Assembly (NCBI GenBank): GCA_026390775.1
Contig: JAPLFF010000005.1
Location: 1 to 64,000, forward strand
Length of the DNA stretch: 64,000 bases
Direction: 5' to 3'
Source: Ignavibacteriales bacterium
GTDB lineage: Bacteria; Bacteroidota; Ignavibacteria; Ignavibacteriales; Melioribacteraceae
Part shown: piece by piece, positions 18,263 through 27,161 of the stretch
Numbering within the stretch: the first letter of the stretch is position 1
Layout of the letters: every line of letters begins with the position of its first letter
Notes under the pieces: model-generated
Databases searched by the model: none
What the model was told of the DNA's origin: nothing
The model's input: only the letters and a program-made list of their open reading frames with translations
Position numbers and translations under genes: made by a program

Positions 18263-18844
18263 ATGCAACCGCAAAATTCTTTATATATAAAAAATATGGT
18301 TTGCAATCGTTGTATAAAGGTTGTAAAAGAAGAATTTGAAAAGATCGGTGTTAAGATTAAAAAAATTTCTTTGGGTGAAGTAATTACAGAACAGCCAATC
18401 AGCAATCTACCTATCAACAAATTAAAATTAATTTTGGAAGAGAACGGATTTGAACTTATAGAAGACAAGAAAGCAAAAACGATTGAGAGAATAAAAAATT
18501 GTATTATTAAAATTATTTATGATAACAACTATTTGATAAATGAACCCAAAAAATTTTCTATGCTGATAGAAAAAGAATTGGGATTAGACTATAATTATTT
18601 GAGCGGTCTTTTTTCTTCTTTAGAAAGCATTACAATTGAACAATATATTATTTTACAAAAAATAGAACGGGCAAAAGAATTTATTAAATATGGCGAACTC
18701 ACTCTAAGTGAAATAGCTTATAATTTAGGTTATAGCAGTGTACAACATCTCTCAAATCAATTCAAGAAAGTAACAGGTTTTACCGCTAGTCAATTTAAAT
18801 TAAAAACCGAAAATATGCGTAAACCGTTAGACAAAATCGGTTAA
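18263..18844 (+). CDS. AraC-type regulator with N-terminal heavy-metal-associated (HMA-like) domain
   Basis: A 193-residue protein. The N-terminal third resembles an HMA fold with a CNRC metal-binding pair (Cys14, Cys17). The C-terminal part is an AraC helix-turn-helix region (LTLSEIAYNLGYSSVQHLSNQFKKVTGFTASQFK spans about residues 150-184; the second helix and the FKKVTG signature are clear). Proteins of this build are common in Bacteroidota beside copper P-type ATPases. A role as a copper-responsive regulator of the chaperone and ATPase just downstream is therefore likely but inferred. It lacks an obvious ribosome-binding site. Confidence 0.85.
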   Translation: MQPQNSLYIKNMVCNRCIKVVKEEFEKIGVKIKKISLGEVITEQPISNLPINKLKLILEENGFELIEDKKAKTIERIKNCIIKIIYDNNYLINEPKKFSMLIEKELGLDYNYLSGLFSSLESITIEQYIILQKIERAKEFIKYGELTLSEIAYNLGYSSVQHLSNQFKKVTGFTASQFKLKTENMRKPLDKIG

Positions 18845-18916
18845 ACGCCACCCTTTTTCTTCTATCAATATCATTAAAATTTTATAACATTATTCCAGAA
18901 TTATGTAACGCTTATC

Positions 18917-18949
18917 AATCTATGCTAATCTATTTTGCGTTTAGCAAAA
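18917..18949 (+). promoter_or_regulatory. Candidate control region of the copper genes
   Basis: Upstream of the HMA chaperone, the heptamer AATCTAT occurs twice with a 10-bp offset (18917-18923 and 18927-18933), so both copies face the same side of the helix. The second copy runs into TATTTTG (18931-18937), a plausible -7 box. That box overlaps an inverted repeat TTTTGC/GCAAAA (18933-18938 and 18944-18949). This is a typical geometry for an AraC-family activator site next to the promoter, but binding is only inferred. Confidence 0.4.
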
Positions 18950-18967
18950 AAATGGAGTAATAACAAA

Positions 18968-19168
18968 ATGACAACTCAAGAATTCATAATTGAAGGAATG
19001 ACCTGTAATCACTGTGTAATGGCGGTTAAGAAAGAATTATCAAAATTAAATCTTGCAACAATGGAAGTCGGAGTTGGCTTTGCAAAAGTAAATTTTGATG
19101 AGACCAAAGTAAGTCCATCTGAAATAGAAATTGCCATCTCTAATTCCGGGTATAAAGTTCAAAAATAA
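18968..19168 (+). CDS. Heavy-metal-associated domain protein (copper chaperone, CopZ-like)
   Basis: A 66-residue single HMA domain with the metal site GMTCNHC (Cys13, Cys16), the usual size for CopZ/Atx1-type chaperones that carry Cu(I) to a P-type ATPase in the cytoplasm. The start at 18968 follows GGAG (18955-18958) and is preferred to an open frame reaching 18935. The gene ends 10 nt before the ATPase gene, so the two are almost certainly co-transcribed. Confidence 0.9.
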   Translation: MTTQEFIIEGMTCNHCVMAVKKELSKLNLATMEVGVGFAKVNFDETKVSPSEIEIAISNSGYKVQK

Positions 19169-19178
19169 AAGGAACATC

Positions 19179-21410
19179 ATGAAACAAATGAATCTACCAG
19201 TGGAGGGTATGACCTGTGCAAGCTGCGTAACACGTGTTGAAAAAATTATCGGTGGTTTTGAAGGCGTTAAAAATGTTAATGTTAATCTAGCTACAGAACA
19301 TGTTACTTTTGAACTAGAACATGATAATATCAATCTTGATTCAATTGCAAAAGCAGTTGAAGATTACGGTTACAAATTAAAACTAAATCCGAACACTCAA
19401 AATGATTCACAAAATATAATCCAAGATAGTATCGAGTTGGAAAAAGATAAATATTATGATCAAATCAAAAAAGATTTTTTTCTAGCTCTGATTTTAACAC
19501 TCCCCGTCTTTATTATCAGTATGCTGTTTGATTATTCCTTCTTTCAAAACATTTGGAGTTTTTCAGCAGATACTACTCATAAGATTTTATTAATACTAAC
19601 TACACCAATAATTTTTATTAGCGGAAAAAGATTTTATCAGATTTTCTGGATTAACCTAAAGCATTTTTCTTTTGAAATGAATTCGCTTGTTGCAATTGGA
19701 ACAGGTGCAGCGTACGGATACAGTGTAATTGCAACTTTATTTCCTTCGGTAGTTTCCATTCATGATGAATCACCTCATGTTTATTTTGAAACCGCCGGAG
19801 TAATTATCACACTGATCTTAATGGGTAAGCTTTTAGAACATAATGCTAAACAAAAAACTAATTCCGCAATAAAAAAACTAATAGAGCTAAGACCAAAAAC
19901 AGCAAAGGTTCTGATCAATAACAAAGAAACTGTTGTAAATATTTCTGATCTAAAAGCGGGAAATGTTGTAGCAATAAAACCCGGAGAGAAGATTCCAACG
20001 GATGGAATTATTATCTGGGGAAACTCATCAGTGGATGAATCAATGATTACCGGGGAAAGTCTTCCGGCCGAAAAGACAATCGAATCTAAAGTTATTGGTG
20101 GAACTATTAACAAAAATGGCTCATTCAATTTTAAGGTAACTGAAATCGGAGATAATACTGTACTTGCTCAAATCATAAGATTAGTTGAACAAGCGCAAGC
20201 TTCAAAACCACCAATACAAAAATTAGTAGATAAAATTGCTTCCGTATTTGTGCCGGTTGTAATTGTTATTGCACTAATTACTTTTTTAATCTGGCTTTTT
20301 ATTGGTGGTCATAATTCTTTCAGTCAAGCATTGGTTAATTTTGTGGCAGTGCTTATTATCGCTTGCCCATGCGCGCTGGGATTAGCAACTCCAACTGCAA
20401 TAATCGTAGGTTCGGGTTTAGGGGCATCAAATGGAATATTGATTCGGAATGGCGAAAGTCTTGAACTCGCACAAAACATTTCTACTATTATATTTGATAA
20501 GACAGGAACAATCACTGAAGGCAAACCGGTTGTTTCTGAGATCGTTATAAATAATATTTCAGAAGATGAACTGATTTACCTTAGCGCTTCTCTGGAATCA
20601 AAATCAGAACATCCTTTAGCGCTTGCAATCGTTGAAAAAGCGAAATCAAAAAATATTTCACTTTTGCAACCGGAGTCATTTCAAAACTTATCCGGATTTG
20701 GATTAACAGGAATCGTAAATAATCATTCCGTGATAATCGGAAACCTAAATTTGATGAATGAGTATTCGATCAAAACAAATGCAATGAATGAACATTATGA
20801 TAAATTAATTGAGAGCGGAAAGACAATCGTATTTGTAAGTGTAGACGGAGAATTAAAAGGATTGATTGCTATAGAAGACAAATTAAAAGTAACATCTGCC
20901 GAGGCGATAAAAGAATTAGGTAAAATGAAAATCAAAACAGTTATGCTTACCGGAGATAATTCTAAAACTGCAAGACTGATTGCGGACAAAGTTGGAATTA
21001 CAGATTACAGATCTGAAGTTTTACCGGACGAGAAAGCAAATATTGTGAAGGAATATCAGAGTAAAGGTGAAGTTGTCGCAATGGTGGGTGATGGAATCAA
21101 TGATTCACCTGCGCTTACACAAGCAGATGTTGGAATTGCTATCGGTACAGGAACAGATGTTGCCATTGAAACTGCTCAGATAACATTAGTACAAGGAAAT
21201 TTATTAGCCGTAGTTAAAGCAATTAATCTTTCGAAGAATACGATTAAGGTAATCAAACAAAACTTATTTTGGGCGTTTGTATATAATACCGTTTTAATTC
21301 CATTGGCTGCTTTCGGAATGTTAAATCCTATGATCGGTGCTTTAGCTATGTCGCTAAGTTCGGTTTCGGTTGTAAGTAATTCATTGCGGTTGAAGAGAGT
21401 AAAAATATAA
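19179..21410 (+). CDS. copA: Copper-transporting P1B-type ATPase (CopA-like)
   Basis: A 743-residue P1B-type ATPase predicted to export Cu(I) across the inner membrane. In order: one HMA domain with GMTCASC (Cys13, Cys16), membrane helices, the actuator motif TGES (291-294), the transmembrane metal site CPC (396-398), the phosphorylation motif DKTGT (Asp440), the SEHP nucleotide-domain motif, and the hinge GDGIND (637-642). CPC plus late membrane residues of the YN/MxxSS type (VYNTVLIP, AMSLSSVSV) fit Cu(I) rather than Zn/Cd specificity. The start at 19179 follows an AAAGGA site and matches the N-terminus of HMA domains. Confidence 0.93.
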   Translation: MKQMNLPVEGMTCASCVTRVEKIIGGFEGVKNVNVNLATEHVTFELEHDNINLDSIAKAVEDYGYKLKLNPNTQNDSQNIIQDSIELEKDKYYDQIKKDFFLALILTLPVFIISMLFDYSFFQNIWSFSADTTHKILLILTTPIIFISGKRFYQIFWINLKHFSFEMNSLVAIGTGAAYGYSVIATLFPSVVSIHDESPHVYFETAGVIITLILMGKLLEHNAKQKTNSAIKKLIELRPKTAKVLINNKETVVNISDLKAGNVVAIKPGEKIPTDGIIIWGNSSVDESMITGESLPAEKTIESKVIGGTINKNGSFNFKVTEIGDNTVLAQIIRLVEQAQASKPPIQKLVDKIASVFVPVVIVIALITFLIWLFIGGHNSFSQALVNFVAVLIIACPCALGLATPTAIIVGSGLGASNGILIRNGESLELAQNISTIIFDKTGTITEGKPVVSEIVINNISEDELIYLSASLESKSEHPLALAIVEKAKSKNISLLQPESFQNLSGFGLTGIVNNHSVIIGNLNLMNEYSIKTNAMNEHYDKLIESGKTIVFVSVDGELKGLIAIEDKLKVTSAEAIKELGKMKIKTVMLTGDNSKTARLIADKVGITDYRSEVLPDEKANIVKEYQSKGEVVAMVGDGINDSPALTQADVGIAIGTGTDVAIETAQITLVQGNLLAVVKAINLSKNTIKVIKQNLFWAFVYNTVLIPLAAFGMLNPMIGALAMSLSSVSVVSNSLRLKRVKI

Positions 21411-21415
21411 TCCGT

Positions 21416-21439
21416 AGAGACGCTGCATGCAACGTCTCT
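21416..21439. repeat. Short palindrome between convergent genes
   Basis: AGAGACG (21416-21422) is the reverse complement of CGTCTCT (21433-21439), and the centre is itself near-palindromic (TGCATGCA). It lies between the stop of copA (plus) and the end of the IMPDH-family gene (minus). Palindromes of the GTAGAGACG/CGTCTCTAC type are known to me as dispersed repeats in several bacterial groups. It could act as a two-way transcription stop, but no T-run follows on either strand. Confidence 0.6.
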
Positions 21440-21461
21440 TCTAAAGAAATTGTATGAAATA

Positions 21462-22478
21462 TTATTTACGCGGCAATCTTTCCAAATAAGAACTTGTGCT
21501 GAGAACACCGAACGTATTTATCTTTTTCAATTCTTCTAAAGATTCACAATTCAAATAGCTCATCGCACTTTTTAATCCATCCGATATAGCATTGATAACA
21601 CTCTTAACCGCTCCTTTATACGGAACCATTGTTTCTTCGCCTTCAATAAATTCACCTTTCATTTTAACACCAAACGAAGCGGATCCGCGGTACTTTTTCC
21701 AAAGCTGATCGCTGTATTTGATAACTTCTCCCGGTGTTTCTTTTGTCCCCGCAAGCATTCTTCCAAGCATTACAATATCTGCACCGGAAGCCAAAGCTTT
21801 TACAACATCACCGGGACTTTTTATACCGCCATCCGCAATTAATTCTATCTTTAATTTTTGTTCCTCGCGTGCAAAGTAAGTATCTAACACGGAAGAAACT
21901 TGTCCAATTCCAATTCCCGTTTGAACTGAAGTAGTGCATACACTTCCGCCGCCTATACCAATACGAACTGCATCTGCACCGGCATCAACAAGCTGTTTCA
22001 ATGTTCCGCCGTGCGCAATATTCCCGACAATTACTTTTACTTTGTATTTCTTTTTTATCTCTTCACATTTATTAAGTACATGAGCATTGTTTGCATTTGC
22101 GGTATCAATACAAACAATCAAATTGTTCGCTGCAATTTTTTCCAAAAGCTGATCTTCAGCAGTTAAGCTGACAGAAACAGCTTGAATACCTTCAACAACA
22201 TTTCCTTTTGAAAACAATTCACTTAATGAAGAATCAAATCTATTGACAATTCCGATACATCCAGAATTAGAAAGTTCTTTCGCCATAGCAATTCCGGTTA
22301 CAGTATCCATTGGACTTGAAACAACAGGTACAGTTAATTCCTTTTCAAGAAATTTTGATTTTATATTTACTTCCAATCTGGTTTTGACGCGTGATATTTC
22401 TGTTGGAATTAAACTGATGTCGTCATAAGTCAAAGAAAGCGAATAATTGTTTAGTTCATGTTTAGAATAAATTTTCAT
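21462..22478 (-). CDS. IMP dehydrogenase/GMP reductase family protein without CBS domains
   Basis: A 338-residue TIM-barrel enzyme of the purine interconversion family. Visible parts are the N-terminal YDDISLIP and SSPMDTVT segments, the active-site loop GGGSVCTT with nucleophile Cys181, [20 protein letters not shown] (phosphate binding) and VPYKG near the C-terminus. There is no CBS pair between the barrel strands, so it has the length of a GMP reductase. The N-terminal motifs and the YRGSASFG flap look closer to IMPDH. It either makes XMP from IMP or reduces GMP to IMP; sequence inspection does not settle which. A GGAG ribosome site precedes the start. Confidence 0.88.
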   Translation of the reverse strand: MKIYSKHELNNYSLSLTYDDISLIPTEISRVKTRLEVNIKSKFLEKELTVPVVSSPMDTVTGIAMAKELSNSGCIGIVNRFDSSLSELFSKGNVVEGIQAVSVSLTAEDQLLEKIAANNLIVCIDTANANNAHVLNKCEEIKKKYKVKVIVGNIAHGGTLKQLVDAGADAVRIGIGGGSVCTTSVQTGIGIGQVSSVLDTYFAREEQKLKIELIADGGIKSPGDVVKALASGADIVMLGRMLAGTKETPGEVIKYSDQLWKKYRGSASFGVKMKGEFIEGEETMVPYKGAVKSVINAISDGLKSAMSYLNCESLEELKKINTFGVLSTSSYLERLPRK

Positions 22479-22590
22479 TTTTGAACTCCAAGCTTAAACA
22501 ATATGATTTTAGTAATTCTTTTATTTCCGGAGTTGAATCTATACAATTTTTCTTTTCAAATCTCTATGTAGCAAGAATAGTGAGTGTGAC

Positions 22591-23658
22591 CTAGTCTGTA
22601 GGATTAACTTTCATAGAATCACTAATCACAATATTTTTTCGATACGGGAACGAATGGTTCCCGTTTTTATTTGCTGCAATAATTCTGATCGGGTATGTAC
22701 CGGGCTTGATTATTTCTGTCCTCACTGAAACAACATTTGTTGTTTTATCAAATGAAAATTCTTTCTCTTCTTTGTTAAAATAAATTTGAATTGACTTAGA
22801 ATTTATTCCAACAGAATCTTTGAGTACAAATGAAGCATTCAATATGTTATTATCTAATCTCAAACTATCCTGAAGAAAATTAATTTCCGGTCTGCCGGCT
22901 CGAAAATATTTAGCAAGCCCTCTAAATATTCCCCATGCCTGAATCTGGTTAAACTCCTCATTATTCAAACGAAGTTCTTCAAAGTGATTTGTGTGGAAAG
23001 CACATTCAACAAGTACTGCCGGTATATCTGTTTTTCTTAGTACGGAAAATCCTTCACCCGGATAGATATTGTAGTCACTATATGTGCCGTCAAAAGAACC
23101 AAGTCCTCCCGGAGTTCTCATTACATAAGAAAGATCGCGCTGAATGTAACGTGCTATATCATGATTACAAGGTTCATATTCGTAATCAGTTTCTCTTGCA
23201 TGAAAATAAGTTGAAGTGTAGTTGGTATAATTGTCTTCTGTTTTCCCCGGTGCATTATGATGAATGCTGATAAAAATTTCCGCGCCACTATTATTTGCCC
23301 ATTCAGAACGATAAGCAAGTTGAACTGTAGTGTCTTTATCTCGCGAGATAATTACAATAGCACCGGCTGCTTCAAGATATTTTTTTAGATTTAAGGCAAC
23401 TCGTAAATTAACGTCAGCTTCTATCACGTCTCCTTTACTATTTTTATTTTTTCTATCTTCCCCGCCGTGTCCTGGATCTAAAAATATTTTTCTTCCGCTA
23501 AGATATTGGGAATAATCTAAAATTGTTTTTTCTCTTTCGTTAATATTTTTCCAATCTGTGGGATATTCGTAAAGTGGAATGATTGGCTTGGACGAACAGG
23601 CAACCAGGAGTATTGTTATTAATAAAGTAAATATTTTTACGAAAATATTTTTATGCAT
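22591..23658 (-). CDS. Lipoprotein N-acetylmuramoyl-L-alanine amidase (Amidase_3)
   Basis: A zinc amidase that cleaves the bond between MurNAc and L-alanine in peptidoglycan. The start at 23658 gives 355 residues with a lipoprotein signal (lipobox LLVAC, about residues 17-21). The catalytic domain shows the zinc ligands in LDPGHGGED, in EADVNLR, and in SIHHNA, plus the catalytic Glu in VECAFHTN. After it, about 90 residues form a beta-rich C-terminal domain that may be an accessory module. The 5' end overlaps the 3' end of the AddA-like gene by 22 nt. Confidence 0.92.
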   Translation of the reverse strand: MHKNIFVKIFTLLITILLVACSSKPIIPLYEYPTDWKNINEREKTILDYSQYLSGRKIFLDPGHGGEDRKNKNSKGDVIEADVNLRVALNLKKYLEAAGAIVIISRDKDTTVQLAYRSEWANNSGAEIFISIHHNAPGKTEDNYTNYTSTYFHARETDYEYEPCNHDIARYIQRDLSYVMRTPGGLGSFDGTYSDYNIYPGEGFSVLRKTDIPAVLVECAFHTNHFEELRLNNEEFNQIQAWGIFRGLAKYFRAGRPEINFLQDSLRLDNNILNASFVLKDSVGINSKSIQIYFNKEEKEFSFDKTTNVVSVRTEIIKPGTYPIRIIAANKNGNHSFPYRKNIVISDSMKVNPTD

Positions 23659-26600
23659 TTGTTTCCTTCCAAAGCGTAATGACAAGAAGAACAATGATGT
23701 AAGTTTGGTTCGTAATCACTGTTGTAAATCTTACGGATACTTTCATCCAGCTCACTACTGTATTTATCCAAATCAGTACGATTAATATCTTTTACAATTA
23801 GTTCATCGGTAAATTTTAAGAATACTAATCTAAGCTGAAAATTCTTATATGATTTATAAAGCTTTGATAACACATAAGCATAAAATGTAAGCTGTGGTAT
23901 ATAACTTTCCACCCGGGTATTAAGTTGATCATAACTAATATTGTCGGTTTTGTAATCTATAATAATCAATTTATCTTTTTCAATAATTAGTTTGTCAATA
24001 ATGCCGTAAAGGTAATGTTCTTTTTCTTCGCAATATACTTCGAACTCGTTTTTATAATTATCACTTTTAGAAATCGTTTGATATGTATTTGAGTCGTAAT
24101 ACTTTTCGATTTCTTTCAATAAAGAAATCTGAAAATCATTTCTTTGCAAATCATTTGCGAATGATTCCAGTGATAGATGAGTCGTTAAATATTTAGATAG
24201 TTCTTCTCGGGAAACTTCCTCTTTCAAAACAGTGTGGATTAATTTCCCTTTCAATTGTGCATATTGCCGTAATTCATCATCTTCAATTTGACTGAATTCG
24301 AATTCATTCGACCTTTCTTTAACAAGATTGTAAATCGTTGAGAATCCCAACTCATAAGTAAGCTGATACTTAACCGGGCATTGAGTAAATATTGATATCT
24401 TAGTCGCTGATATTATCTCACGTTTAGGTCTATCATAAATTTTCTGAGTGAGAATAATTTTTTCCTCGAGAGCAGACTTCTTTTTGATCTCTATTGTTTT
24501 AACTTCTTCAGTCTCTCTAATAATCGGGACATTCAATGAAACGTTTTTATTATAAAATTTATATTCACCATCCATCAGTTTCATGAATTGAACTTTGGAA
24601 GATAAATTAAGTTCATTCGCAGAATAATCAGCATTGAGTCCTTTTAGTATTAGATCAAGAAAAGAGTTTTTATTCGGTTCTTCTTTTTTCAATTCTGCAC
24701 TGATAAATAAGTAATTCTTAGCACGTGTCAATCCTACATATAAAAGCCGTTTTATCTCAGCAAGATTTTTCCGGTAAATAATGTAATTATAGAGCGAGAC
24801 TATCGGAGCCATATCATATTTATTGAAATAATTTCCATTTGTAGGAACTTTTGCAATCACTCCAAAATTTTTGTCGCAGATCAATGATTTCGATTTTACA
24901 GAACTATCTTTTACGGTATCGTTGCAGTTGTAGAGGAATACAGCTTTAAATTCTAATCCTTTCGCTTGATGTATCGTTAATATCTTTACTGAGTTTTCAT
25001 CGCGTGTAACTTGTGCTTGCCCTTCGTCTTCATGGTCTCCGATTGACTCACGCATCGAAACGGTGAAATCGTATAAATTCTTAAAACTCTTTTGGGTAAA
25101 TGCCCGCGCTAATAACAATAATTTTTCTACATTTGCTATTTCTTGAGATGAATTCTTTTTAGATGCAATCACAGCCCAGTAGCCGCTTTCTAAAAGAATT
25201 TTTCTGATAAGCGAATAAATCTCGGTGCTGGATGCAATTAGTAAATTTTCGTTTAATCTATTGTAAACTTCTTCTAATTTAGAATTTTTTCCTAAGCTGT
25301 TCATTAGTTTTTCATAAAATGTGTCCCCTTCTTCTAGGGATATTTTATAAAGCTGAAGATCGGAAATATTAAAAAATGGTGATCGTAATATTCCTATTAA
25401 TGCGGAATTATTTTCATGCTTCAGTAAAAAAGAGAGATAATTATAAATATCATAAATGATTTGGCGTTGATAGAATCCTTTTCCGCCGACAATAGAATAA
25501 GGAATATTTTTCTTTACAAACACTTTTTCCAATTCTGCAAATGAATCACGTTTACGGCAAAGTATTGCAATATCTTTTAATTCAACTTCTTTATCAGAAA
25601 CCAACTTGGAAATCTTTTCTGCTACAAGATCATATTCTTCTGTTTCAGTATCTGCTTCAGATAATAATATTTCAACTTTGCCAATTTCATTTTCATCTTT
25701 GGCACAAACCAACTCGCTATGTTCAACTTCGTTAAAAAAATGATCCGGATTATTAAAGAGGTTTGAAAATATTTTATTGATAAACAGTACAAGTGAAGGT
25801 GCCATTCTAAAACTGTGAGGTAAACTTAGTAACCTGCCGATTTTTTCAGTTCCGCAAATTTCTTTTTTTGTTTTATTGAACACTTCCAGTTCTGCATTAC
25901 GGAACATATATATACTTTGTTTCTCATCGCCAACAACAAATAGATTTCCGCTGCGGAGATTATCCAGAATAGGCATGAATATTTCATATTGCAGTTCATT
26001 AGTGTCTTGATATTCATCTATCATTATGTAACGAAATTTTTCCCGAAGATATGTTTGTACTTCTTCTCTTTGAAGAACTTGTTGAGTAAATATTAAAAGA
26101 TCTTCAAAATCGAGATAACCTTTTTGTTTTTTCTTATCAGCATATAATTTATTTGTACTATTAAAAAATTTAAGAAATGCTTTGCCAATTCGAGCTAATT
26201 CTTTTTCCGGTTTTCTCCCTTCTTCTAAAGAAAAGAAAGGAATAAGTTCTTGAAGAAGCAAATTGATTGCGTCTGATTGCTTATGATATTCTTCGTGTCC
26301 TTTATCCAAATAGTCCTTTATACGAACCGTGTATTTTTTTGTAAGTGCAGAATCAACTAGTCCTTTTAGAAGTACTATTTGACTGACAGAAGATAAATTA
26401 GGACGAAACTGATTTAGAACATATTCGGTATCTAATGCATATTTATTGGTTTTGTTCTGTTTAAGGACAAAGTCATTTATTATTCTAATCAATATTATAA
26501 TTTCTGAAATCTTTGCGGAGAAAATCTTATCGAAAACAGTTTCGAATTCTTGACGAAAATAATTTGCTATTTCATTTTCTGATCTTAAATATAATTTCTT

Positions 26601-27161
26601 GGAAATCTGGTCAATCGTATTCTTTTGATTCAGTGAATTCTCTAATTGCGAAATGAACGCTTTTTTAGAACCGAAATAACGGATGATATATTTTAATTCT
26701 TCTGAACTTTCCGGGTTTTTAATATTAGTGTTTATTGAATCTTCAACGCATAACTGAAAAATTTCATTTGCTGTTGATTGATCAATAACATTAAAGTTTG
26801 GATCTATTTCTGCTTCAGGGGAAAATTCCTTTAAAATGTTAATACAAAAAGAATGTATCGTTGATATATTGGCTGAAACTAATTGTCTTCTTATTTCCTC
26901 AAGTTTCTTACGCTTGCCGGAGTTTTCTTCCGAAAGAATTCTTTCGTCTATTTCACGAGCAATCTTTTTATTAAGCTCGCCGGCAGCTTTATCGGTAAAT
27001 GTAATTGCAACTATACTTGATAGATCTATCTCCTCATTTAGTAAGATCTCGACAAATCTTTTAGATAGCACAAACGTTTTTCCTGAACCGGCGTTAGCAG
27101 TCAACGAAATGTGATTCTTATAATCGAATGCTTCTTTCTGTTGTGGAGTTAGATCGAACAT
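23637..27161 (-). CDS. AddA-like UvrD-family helicase-nuclease
   Basis: A 1174-residue superfamily 1 helicase with a C-terminal PD-(D/E)XK nuclease, as in the AddA/RecB class that processes double-strand DNA ends. Motifs: Walker A NAGSGKT (23-29), Walker B DEYQDTNE, ILTIHQAKGLEF (motif V) and YVGLTRAKNYLF (motif VI). The nuclease core is GIIDKL followed by IIDYKTD. The extreme C-terminus has three Cys and two His (HHCSSCHYALEGNKC), which could bind a metal or cluster. No AddB or RecC/RecD partner is visible in this window. The ATG overlaps the stop of the upstream kinase gene by 1 nt. Confidence 0.9.
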   Translation of the reverse strand: MFDLTPQQKEAFDYKNHISLTANAGSGKTFVLSKRFVEILLNEEIDLSSIVAITFTDKAAGELNKKIAREIDERILSEENSGKRKKLEEIRRQLVSANISTIHSFCINILKEFSPEAEIDPNFNVIDQSTANEIFQLCVEDSINTNIKNPESSEELKYIIRYFGSKKAFISQLENSLNQKNTIDQISKKLYLRSENEIANYFRQEFETVFDKIFSAKISEIIILIRIINDFVLKQNKTNKYALDTEYVLNQFRPNLSSVSQIVLLKGLVDSALTKKYTVRIKDYLDKGHEEYHKQSDAINLLLQELIPFFSLEEGRKPEKELARIGKAFLKFFNSTNKLYADKKKQKGYLDFEDLLIFTQQVLQREEVQTYLREKFRYIMIDEYQDTNELQYEIFMPILDNLRSGNLFVVGDEKQSIYMFRNAELEVFNKTKKEICGTEKIGRLLSLPHSFRMAPSLVLFINKIFSNLFNNPDHFFNEVEHSELVCAKDENEIGKVEILLSEADTETEEYDLVAEKISKLVSDKEVELKDIAILCRKRDSFAELEKVFVKKNIPYSIVGGKGFYQRQIIYDIYNYLSFLLKHENNSALIGILRSPFFNISDLQLYKISLEEGDTFYEKLMNSLGKNSKLEEVYNRLNENLLIASSTEIYSLIRKILLESGYWAVIASKKNSSQEIANVEKLLLLARAFTQKSFKNLYDFTVSMRESIGDHEDEGQAQVTRDENSVKILTIHQAKGLEFKAVFLYNCNDTVKDSSVKSKSLICDKNFGVIAKVPTNGNYFNKYDMAPIVSLYNYIIYRKNLAEIKRLLYVGLTRAKNYLFISAELKKEEPNKNSFLDLILKGLNADYSANELNLSSKVQFMKLMDGEYKFYNKNVSLNVPIIRETEEVKTIEIKKKSALEEKIILTQKIYDRPKREIISATKISIFTQCPVKYQLTYELGFSTIYNLVKERSNEFEFSQIEDDELRQYAQLKGKLIHTVLKEEVSREELSKYLTTHLSLESFANDLQRNDFQISLLKEIEKYYDSNTYQTISKSDNYKNEFEVYCEEKEHYLYGIIDKLIIEKDKLIIIDYKTDNISYDQLNTRVESYIPQLTFYAYVLSKLYKSYKNFQLRLVFLKFTDELIVKDINRTDLDKYSSELDESIRKIYNSDYEPNLHHCSSCHYALEGNKCIKIFS

